Below the pieces are notes generated by a model that was not told where the DNA came from, did not search any database, and worked only from the letters and a program-made list of their open reading frames with translations. This document shows, one piece after another, positions 55,057 through 64,000 of a DNA stretch of 64,000 bases. Made by a program: the position numbers and the translations under genes. The stretch spans positions 1,154,951-1,218,950 of the forward strand of contig JADCRB010000096.1 in assembly GCA_021464245.1 (NCBI GenBank). Direction: 5' to 3'. The stretch is from Carallia brachiata. Lineage: Eukaryota; Streptophyta; Magnoliopsida; Malpighiales; Rhizophoraceae. Numbering within the stretch: the first letter of the stretch is position 1; the number at the start of each line of letters is the position of its first letter.

Positions 55057-57410
55057 TATTCTTATGGGGAAGGGGGCAGTCACTTTTGTCTTTTCTTATC
55101 TTTGTGTTGTCATTAATAGTTTATTTAAACAGTTATAAAAAATTATTTAAAATAATGAAAAAGTTATAAAAAAGTAATTAGAAAGAAAAATAAATATTAA
55201 TTTGTAAGAGAAAAAGTTATGTAAAAAAATTGTTTGAATTGATAAGAATATTGTGAGAAAAAAATGATTAAAAATAAATAAATACTAATTTGTAAGAGAA
55301 AAAAAAGTTTGAAAAAATAATATTGTTTGAATTGATTAGAAAGTTATAAGAAAAAAAACGTAAAAAAATAATAAAATAATAATAATATTTTTTACTCAAA
55401 ATTTTCTAATTATTTTCTTTTTCAACTATTTTCTCACAAATCAAATAGGTCCTAAGAGATTGTTACTGATTAAGGGCAATAAGAACCAATACTGAGATAC
55501 AAGTTTATCTTTTTTTTTAATAAACTTTGTATCATATAAATTATATAATATAATATAATAACATGTTTGAAGTGCATGAAAAGGTCTGTTGACTATACAC
55601 AAATAAAACTATAAATATTTATAGGTTATTGTCTAAAAAAATATTAACTTGGTTGAAATAAATAAATATAATATTATTTTTAAAAATTTATAATTTAAAT
55701 TTGGTACGAATTTTTCCTAATAAATCTACTATACTGTCAAATTTAATGGGCTTTTTTGCATCCAACGTGAATTTCAGCTGTCATATTTTTATATTACATA
55801 TCAACATTTAGTCTATATTATTACGACAAGTTACTATTTTTGACAAATTTTATTCATTAAACTAGACAGAATAATATATTTGTTAAAAAAATTCTTAAGG
55901 TGCCTAAATTATGAATTTTTTAAGGTAATATTATATTTGTTAATTTACTTAAAAATCGTAATTCGTTTAGATTTAATCCAAACTTATATATACATCTCTC
56001 ATTTTATTTCAATTCTATTCTGAATGGTACATGTTGTGCTCTATCAATTGAATAGAAAATTTTCTATGGGAATTACACAAACTGATAACACACGGACCGA
56101 AATCGTTCTTTCTATTCTGGTTCTTTCACTTAAAGTCTATTTGAGTTATCTGTAAAATATTGTTGTCATTGTTGCTGTTACAAATTGCTATTACTAATTA
56201 CTGTTATTTATTACTACTATTAATTATTGATTAGTGATTATTGATTATTTTTTCTTATTACTAATTACAGATAAAATTAATGAAGTTTTTCATTAATTTT
56301 GTGCTTACTGTGTTGTTAAATAATGAAATATTTAATCTAGACATCTAATTTATATAAATATATCATATTAAAAATTTTATTTTTATATTTTATAATTTTT
56401 TATTTTAAAAATAATATTCTATAAATAATAAAAAATATTAATTTTTTCTAGATGACCAAAAATATAATATTTGATTTTTTTTATAAGTGTTCATATTAAA
56501 GAAAATTGAAGTGAAAAAAATTTATTTAAAGATAATTAAAAAAATATTATATTTATACAAATATTAATAAAATAGATTAACATATATAATTCATGTGGCG
56601 AATAAAAAAAATAATATAATCATAAAAAGATTCTTTAAAGTTAATTTAATTTACATAAATTATTATTAATATTAAAAAATTAAAAACAATAAAAAAAATA
56701 GCAAAAAATATTTTTGACATATTTTTTAATCAGCTGTTATTAAGAAATCTTTAAAAAAAAATAAACAAAATTAAAAAGTAATATAAAAAAATTTATTAAA
56801 CACTTATTTTTTTATTTTTTAAAAAATAAAATATAAATATACTATCTTAAAAATTTGCCAAGCACCCCCTCAGTCTAATGGTGGGTATCGCTCTTGTAAT
56901 CACACGGAACGTTTTCCCTTGGAAAATGATCCGAAAAAGAAAAATTGGCATCAATTTTCATCCCATTGCAGTGGGTTTTCCTTTTCGTCCATTCTTGTGT
57001 TATTGGATTATAGCAGATGAATATTCTTTTGAAGATTTTTTATTATTAATTTTTATTCTGTGCTTTGTTTATTTTTGAGATGCGTTTCCTGGGTATGTAG
57101 ATTTTTTCACGGGGGCTAAACAAGTAAAACAGGTAATAATCAATGATCAACAGCAATCTACAAAGATACATATTTTTATAGCTATCTTCAATTGTTCATC
57201 TAATTTCTTAATTTTCTACACTTGCTTTATTTTTTACCTTTTATTTTAATTATTATTATTATTATTATTATTTAATTTTTGGTCTGCGAATGCATCATAA
57301 CCACAGTTTAACGTGGGCTTTGCTATTGAAGAGCCCTGTTTCGTTTGGGGCCGAGGATTAGTCACAAAGCCCATGCCGATCGGAGCCTAGCAAAATTGCC
57401 GAAAAGTTGC
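55057..57410. other. AT-rich intergenic between TNL3 and TNL4
   Basis: 55,130-55,440 holds imperfect tandem units of about 100 bases ('aatttgtaagagaaaaa' at 55,199 and 55,288), possibly the inside of a MITE. 56,240-56,860 is extremely A/T-rich with poly-A/T arms. A single 66-codon ORF (56,878-57,078) starts in 'aatggtgggtatcgctcttg' and has no recognisable family. (ATT)n occurs at 57,249-57,271. No supported gene. Confidence 0.55.
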
Positions 57411-57569
57411 GGTGGGTCAATGAGACATTCAGGCGTGCATCCACGAAGCTTCCAAGTCAACAGGTCTCTCCGATCAAAAGTCTTGATCATATGCTTTTGG
57501 AGTCTCTTAAATTCCCTTTAATTCATCCATCTCATCTGCCTTCTCAATTACCGAATAATATCAAATCAA
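57411..57569 (+). promoter_or_regulatory. TNL4 promoter/leader remnant
   Basis: 'gttgcggtgggtcaatgag' (57,406-57,424) aligns with the W-box pair units upstream of TNL1 and TNL2, with the left TTGAC damaged and the right GTCAA intact (57,416-57,420). A second GTCAA is at 57,456-57,460. The leader 'catctgccttctcaattac' resembles that of TNL3. Confidence 0.4.
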
Positions 57570-60500
57570 ATGGCTAACTCCTCTTCCTCCTCCCCCCCTC
57601 CTCCTCTGCCGCCACCAGCAGTGCCCATCAATGGAAGTACGATGTTTTCTTGAGCTTTAGAGGCGAAGACACTCGCGATCATTTTATCAGCCATCTGTAT
57701 GCTGCCTTGTCTGAAAAAGGTATCGAAACCTTCATAGACTACCAACTTCGCAAAGGACAAGAAATTGCTCCGTCTCTTTTACAGGCAATTCAAGAATCAA
57801 ACATTGCTGTCATAATTTTCTCCGAAGACTATGCTTCTTTTCCTGGTGCTTGGACGAACTTGTCAAAATCATGGAATGCCATGAAACCTATGGACAGGTT
57901 GTTATACCAGTATTCTATCATGTGGATCCGTCAGATGTCAGGAAACAGACTGGCAGTTTTGCTAAACCATTTGACCTCAAAAGCAACGCTGCATTCACCA
58001 GAATTGCCAGTTTGGTTGCTGAGGGGTTTGCTGAACTATTTGGCTTCCAAAGCAAGGAAAACTTTGAGATCAACTCCGAAAAGGTGCAGAAATGGAAGGC
58101 TACATTGACCAAAGCTGCCAATCTGGTCGGGTGGGACTCCAAGGTCATCAGGTAATCCAACAAAGATGTTACGTTTTCAGGTTACTGTTTAATTATAGGC
58201 TCAGTGAAAAATTGCAACTGATATGTGCTCTGTCCCCTCTACATATTGATAATAGCCAAAAAACCTTAGCCCTGCTTTAGAGAGTAAGTAGTGGAAGTCT
58301 CCTATGGATCTTCAACGCTCAAACCTCAAGGTTCCAATGTAGGAAGCTTAATGGAAGTAATAAAATTGAAAAAGAAAACATCAATTAATGGCAGAACATC
58401 ACGTTGCATAATCATGCCTCTACTATTGAAGTTTTATTCCATGTTTTACCTATGTATGGCAGGCCAGAGCGTGAACTTATCAACCAAATTGTCAAACATG
58501 TGCTGCAAATTTTGGAACAAGCGTTACCCACTGGCCTGGGAATTTGGTGGGAATGAATTCACGCATTGAGGAAATCAAAAAGGTACTGGCTATGGGGTCG
58601 TTGGATGATGTACGCATTTTAGGGATATGGGGCATGGGAGGTATTGGTAAACAACTACTGCTGAAGCTATTTTTAGCCAGATTTCTTGTCAATTTGAAGG
58701 GTGCTGTTTTCTTAGAAACATTAGGGAAGAATCAGAAAAATGTGGCATGAAAAAGTTATTAGAGGAGCTCATTTCCAAAGCGTTGGGGGATGGTCATATT
58801 AAAATTGATACATCAAGCATTGGACCTGGACTATCTTTAACCAGAAGACTTTGCCGCAAAAAGATATTAGTTGTTCTTGACGACATTGATGATCCACAAC
58901 AATTGGAATCTTTAGTTGGAAATCCTTGTTGGTTTGGTCCAGGAAGTAGGATCATGGTCACAAGCAGAAATAAGCATGTATTTGAAAGAAGTGCTAATTA
59001 CACATATAAGGTCCAGGAATTAGAATATGATGCAGCTATTCAACTTTTTAGTCAGAATGCCTTTAATCAAAATCATCCCCAAGAAGATCACATGGCCCTG
59101 TCAAATTTTGTTGTAAGATATTGTCAGGGCAATCCTTTGGCTCTTAAAGTTTGGGGCTTTTTATTTGGCAAGAACAAAAACGAGTGGGAAAATGCAGTAA
59201 CTAAATTGAAAAAGGTCCCCATGAGGGGGATTCAAAATGTATTGAAAATTAGTTACGATGGCTTGGATAGGGAAGAGCAGCAAATCTTTCTTCACATTGC
59301 ATGCTTTTTTAAAGGCGAAAATAGGGATATTATGATACAAATATTGAATAGCTGTGGTTTTTCAACGGAGATCGGAATACGGGTTCTCACTGATAAGTCT
59401 CTCATAACTACTACTATATGTGATGGATCAGTTGTATTAAACATGCATGATCTATTGCAAGAAATGGGTTAGAGAAATTGTGCGGCAGGAAGCGAAGGGG
59501 CCAGGAAAACGTAGTAGATTGTGGGATTCAGAAGATATATATCAAGTATTCATGAATGACACGGTAAGATTGTAAATGCACAATTATAGTTTATATGAGT
59601 TTCGATATATAATCAATAACTTATTGCTAGCCTGGTATGAAAATTCTAACTCACTTTTCATGCTTATTCATAGTTGCTTGTCATGTTATTTGCTAGGGAA
59701 CTCCAAAAGTTGAAGGCATATTCCTAGATATGAGTAAAGTAAGAGAGAGATCCACTTGAACCCGAAAGCATTTGAAAAAATGTCTAACTTGAAATTTCTA
59801 AATTCTACGTTCCAAAGTATTTGGAAGGGTCGAAAGAAGACAACTGTAAGGTGCACCTTTCTCATGGTCTTGATTTTCTTCCTAATGAATTAAGATATCT
59901 TCATTGGTATAGATTTCCGCTAGAGTATTTGCCAGCAAATTTTCACCAGAGAATCTCATGTGGATTGAGTTACATCATAGCAACATTAAGGGACTTCAGA
60001 AAGAAGCCGAGGTACAAATTACTCATATGAAAAACCTCTTTTTTCATCGAGCAAAAAGTTCTCTTTGATTCATTAATCAATGACACCTATTTCTCTTTCA
60101 CTACTTGCAGCCTAAGAATTTTGTTAATCATTTCTCATCCCCCACCCAATTCAGTATGGTCACGTGCCTAAGGTTGGTGAACTGCAAAGAGCTTATGAGT
60201 CTGCCAAACAATATTGATATGAGATGTCTGGATACTCTAGATTTTAGCGGTTGCTCAAGACTCGAGACGTTTCCTGTGATGTCAAGGAACATAAGGTATC
60301 TATACTTGCGTGGGACTGCGATAAAAGAAGTGCCTTCCTCCGTTGAATACCTTGATCGACTTTTCTTGTTGGACTTGTCTGATTGCACCAAGCTTGAGAG
60401 TCTTCCAACCAATATTTGCAAGTTAACATGTCTTTACTATTTCAACCTGGAAAATTGCCACAATCTGAAGACATTTCCGGAAATTTTGGAGAATATGGAT

Positions 60501-61789
60501 AATTTAGAGTCTCTCTATTTGGATTGCACAGCCATTGAAGAGCTACCATCGTCCGTGGACAATCTAAAAGGGCTAAAACGGTTGACAATGTTGGGTTGCA
60601 CAAAACTTGCTTTTCTTCCTCAAAGCCTCAACAACTTAAAAGGACTTCAATATTTTTCGCTCTCTCTAAATTCAGATTCAACACAGAAATTAGAGAAACA
60701 CTATGCAATTAAGTTTATCGGTCAAGATCATGGAGTTTCGTTATCACCTTTGTGGTCGGGAATGTCTTGTGTAACCTCATTAGACGTAACACATTGTAAT
60801 CTTTGGCAGCTAACTACTAATCTTGGGTTCTTGTCCTCCTTATGGAGGCTAGATTTGAGTGGAAACAACTTTGAGAGTATTCCTGAAAGTATCAAACAAC
60901 TTACTCGGCTTAGAAGTCTTTGGATACAGAACTGCGAAAGGCTTCATTCTTTGCCAGAGCTTCCAGTGAGCCTATGTTGTATAGAGGCGAAGGGGTGCAC
61001 ATCACTAAAAACCATATCTTCCATTAATCAACTACTTTTTGAGTCTGAATCTTTTGATCTTTTCTTCAACTTCTCTGATTGCTTCCTGCTGGATAAAACC
61101 GTAAAAGATCCTATTTCACAGTTGAGGAATCGTTATTTTGTTGAGCAATTGGAAGGCAATCGTCGTGGTAGAAAGGTCTTTCTCTCTCTCCCTCTCTCTC
61201 TAGGGATGCAGCTCTTTTTTTTTTTTTTTTAACTTGTTTATATTATGTCGTGGTTTTCCTGGTACAGTCGCGGCAGCCTAGAGTTTTCGTCTGTTATCCA
61301 GGAGGCAGAATTCCAAAGTGGTTCAAGTATCAAAGTACAGGAGACTCCATCAGAGTCCCACTTCTTCCCCCAAATTGGCTCAACGATGGGTTCCTGGGAT
61401 TTGCTCTATGCGTTGTTCTGGAGGGTGATGGTTTCGAAAATATCAGATGCCAATGCCATTTCGGATACGGTTGTGATAACAACAGCGGTTCCACTTTTGT
61501 TCTGGAATTTCAATCGCCGGTGCTTTTCCTGGGCTATGGCGACCATACAGAGCACATCTTTCTGTTTTATGATGTTGAACTGTACCGCATGATAGCCAAG
61601 AATGCTCTTCGCCTCACCCAATGCTCCTATGATGCCGTCTTGTTTAACTTCGGACCTGTCAACTTATTTCCATCCAGATCTCGCAATACCAGCACGAAGG
61701 TTAAGAAATGTGGGGCCATTCCATTGTATGCTCAAGATGATGAGCACGATTCAAGGCCAATGAGGCTAGGGTTGGGGTCGGTGGATTAG
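57570..61789 (+). pseudogene. TNL4: TIR-NB-LRR receptor with a damaged 5' half and intact 3' half
   Basis: Exon 1 (57570-58151) has a frame break in the C-rich 5' part and another near 57,842 inside the SSWCLDEL region. It also carries about 25 extra residues ([13 protein letters not shown] region) between [13 protein letters not shown] and NSEKVQKW. Exon 2 (58463-59563) breaks near 58,545, in the P-loop near 58,650 (one A missing after GGTAA), and near 59,468 (MHDLLQEMG then stop). Exon 3 (59697-60011) has at least three one-base losses. Exon 4 (60111-61175, LRR, 1,065 bases) and exon 5 (61268-61789, C-JID with CYPGGRIPKWFKYQS) are fully open. Splice sites are all preserved. Either a pseudogene or a gene damaged by assembly errors. 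Confidence 0.88.
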
Positions 61790-61909
61790 CCGGATGACTT
61801 TTGGGATTATGACATTTTTGCTTATTACCGGCGTCAATTGGGGAATCTCTGTCCTTTTCCTCGTCTATTTCTCTAATTATGGCTACTATCTTTACGGACA
61901 AAAAAAAAA

Positions 61910-63125
61910 AATATTCATTGATTTTATGTGAGAATTAATAGACTTAAGAAACAAAATTGTTTCTTCTGGTTGCTCTGTCTCACCCACGCCTTGATGCCCT
62001 CGTCCGCGAATGCTCCTCCACTGCCCCGTCGATCCAGATCCTCCGGACAACTCTTTTGAACGTGAAATGTTATATGTACCTCCTCATGGCTCTCTGGTAG
62101 CATCTATGGCTAAAGATACTCGAAAGCCCACGTTTCTTGAATAGAGCTTCTCTGAATCTTGCTATTTTGTAGAGCAGGCGAAAGACAATCTTGGTGTCAG
62201 GGTCTCTCTTTCTCTCTCTAGATGTGGCTCTTTTTTTTTTTTTTACTTGTTTATATTATGTGATGATTTTTGTGGTGGTCTGCCTACAGCTGTTATCTGT
62301 TATCTAGGAGTTGGCTCAACGATGACTTCCTAGGATTTGCTCTATACCCTGTTCTCGAGGATACTGAAGTTGGAATGGGAAATTTGCAACAATAGTCACT
62401 ATTGTTGTCTGCCTCTGTCTGCAAAGTTATTCTGGGGCCAAAAGCATTTTTTGGTTTTGATAAAAATCAAATGAAGCCTGTGCAAGCCATTACTTGACAG
62501 TTCATTTGACCTATTGAGAAATGGTTATAGTGGTTAGTTTGTTGGCCACCAATTGATTGGCATGAAAATTTTTCATGGCGGTGGATCTTTCAGGCAGAGA
62601 AGGTTATAGCAGAGCTTAATAAAACATTTCCTGATGATGCTCTGCTTCCAATCTATATTAATCCCCACACGAGAACGGTATCATACTCCACAATAACTTT
62701 TGGCGCAATGGGCAGCAGGTATTGAATGCTTGAAAATTTAGATAAATGATGTGTTCATCTACATCACGTTCAGTCATCAATAACATTACCGTTCGACTCG
62801 AGCTGAATCAACTGCTGAAATCATCATCATATTTTGTTGTATTCTAAAATTTGATTGCAGCTTTTATGAGTATTTGCTCAAGGTTTGGATTCAAGGAAAC
62901 AGAACAGCAGCTGTGAGAGGCTATAGGTGATAAATTTTATTGTCCTAAGATATCTTTCTCTTCTACGAATCTGCCAGTTGACACTTAGAATCCATAAAAT
63001 TCAAAGTTTTCATTGTGAATTGATGCCACAATAGATTACTCTTTATATGGTTTAGCTGCGAATCTGAAATCAGAAGGAGAAGGCGGAGATGGCGGTGGCT
63101 CTTGGTTTTATGACTTCCTCTATTC
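61910..63125 (+). pseudogene. TNL::mannosidase chimera, tandem copy A
   Basis: Order: a unique leader ('gcatctatggctaaagatac'), the end of TNL exon 4 with its CT-rich intron (62,160-62,240), a C-JID start with an internal deletion joining 'ctaggag' to 'ttggctcaacgatgac' (near 62,311), then mannosidase intron 7 from about 62,385. Mannosidase exon 8 (62594-62718, 125 bases) and exon 9 (62861-62926, 66 bases) keep their lengths, splice sites and open frames. After exon 9 it stops near 63,070 and the next copy begins. Not a gene in itself. Confidence 0.82.
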
Positions 63126-64000
63126 TCTTAGGAAAATTATTAATTTTATGAGAGAATTAATAGGACTTTGGAAACAAAATTTTTTCTTCTGATTGCTCTC
63201 TATCACCCACACGACTGATGCCCTTGTCTGCGAATGCTCTTCCACTGCCTGTCGATCCAGATTCTCCGGACAATTCCGCTGAACATGTCACGATTACATG
63301 TACCTTCTCATGGATCTCCGGTAGCATCTATTGCTGAAGATACTCGAAAGCCCTCAGTTGCTTGAAAAGCTGTTGACTACAGCTTCTCTAACTCTTGTTA
63401 TTTTGTAGAGCAAGGGGATGACAATCTTGGTTTCAAGGTCTCTCTCTCTCTCTCTCTCTCTCTATAGATGTGGCTCTTTTTTATTTTATTACTTATTTAT
63501 ATTATGTCATGATTTTTGTGGTGCAGCGCAGTCTGCCTACAGTTCCTTTCTGCTGTCCGGGGGAGGTAGAATTCCAGGGTGGTTCGAGTATCAAAGCATG
63601 GGAGACTCCATCGGAATCCCACTTCCCTCAAATCGGCTCAACCATGACTTCCTGGGATTTGCTCTGTTCCTTGTACTCAACGATACAGAAGTGGGAATGG
63701 GAAGTTTGCAACGAGAGTCAGAATTGTTGTCTGCCTTTGTCTGCAAAGTTATTATGAGGCTAAAAGCGTTTTTGATTCTGATAAATATCAAATGAAGTGG
63801 GTCCAATCCATTATTTGACAGTTTATTTGACCTATTGAGAAATGGTTATAGTGGTTAATTTGTTGGATTACCAATTGATTGGCATGAAAAAATTTTCATG
63901 GTGGTGGATCTTTCAGGCAGAGAAGCTTATAGCAGAGCTTAATAAAACATTTCCGATGATGTTCTGCTTCCAATCTATATTAATCCCCATACGGGAACTC
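63126..64000 (+). pseudogene. TNL::mannosidase chimera, tandem copy B, cut by the window edge
   Basis: Repeats copy A from 'gagagaattaatag' (63,135) onward. TNL exon 4 end at 63,398-63,438, a (TC)n donor intron, C-JID start at 63,530-63,690 without the deletion of copy A (RIPGWFEYQSMGDSIGIPLPSN), the junction near 63,690, and mannosidase exon 8 from 63,917 with one base missing ('ttccgatgat'). The remainder lies beyond 64,000. The period between copies is about 1.2 kb. Confidence 0.82.

Noticed and set aside
56878..57078. 66-codon ORF between TNL3 and TNL4
   Set aside because: Isolated, no family resemblance, no visible promoter or partner exon.

Overview
The window is plant nuclear DNA. The evidence is spliced genes with GT/AG introns, TIR-NB-LRR (TNL) immune receptors, Ty1/copia and Ty3/gypsy LTR retrotransposons, and AT-rich intergenic DNA. 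TNLs with a C-terminal C-JID (post-LRR) domain point to a eudicot. I cannot name the species.

Layout. (1) 1-7,793: the 3' thirteen exons of a GH47 class I alpha-1,2-mannosidase of the Arabidopsis MNS1/MNS2 type, intact; the first exon lies upstream. (2) 7,794-12,261: intergenic DNA made of repeated copies of the mannosidase 3' flank plus small MITE-like repeats, ending in the TNL1 promoter. (3) 12,262-21,445: TNL1, a pseudogene split at its P-loop by copia-1 (13,495-18,209). (4) 21,470-40,352: a chimeric block in which the 3' end of a TNL is fused to intron 7 of a mannosidase pseudogene. The pseudogene runs through exons 8-14 and the 3' flank. It is interrupted by copia-2 (minus strand, 22,663-36,105), which carries a gypsy element (23,231-31,458), and by a short non-autonomous LTR element (38,461-39,795) with identical LTRs. 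(5) 40,353-41,379: a long-TIR Mutator-like non-autonomous element. (6) About 41,690-43,760: seven diverged promoter-like repeats carrying inverted W-box pairs. (7) 43,859-47,989: TNL2, complete in layout but with two compensating single-base frameshifts in the LRR exon. (8) 50,735-55,056: TNL3, the only uninterrupted TNL (about 1,213 residues), but with a non-canonical P-loop. (9) 57,570-61,789: TNL4, with frameshifts in exons 1-3 and intact exons 4-5. (10) About 61,910-64,000: two tandem copies of the TNL::mannosidase chimera, the second cut by the window edge.

How it fits together. The cluster looks like local duplication of a unit running from mannosidase intron 7 through its 3' flank and a TNL to the TNL C-JID exon. 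The same TNL/mannosidase junction recurs three times, as expected for a tandem-duplication breakpoint that was re-copied. LTR elements inserted later, and their target-site duplications (TSDs) and nesting give a relative order. All four TNLs share the same five-exon plan (TIR; NB-ARC; linker/first LRRs; LRR; C-JID) and a related promoter element with facing W-boxes. Single-base indels are common in the TNLs and transposons but absent from the mannosidase gene. They may be true decay or uncorrected assembly errors, and this matters for every pseudogene call below.
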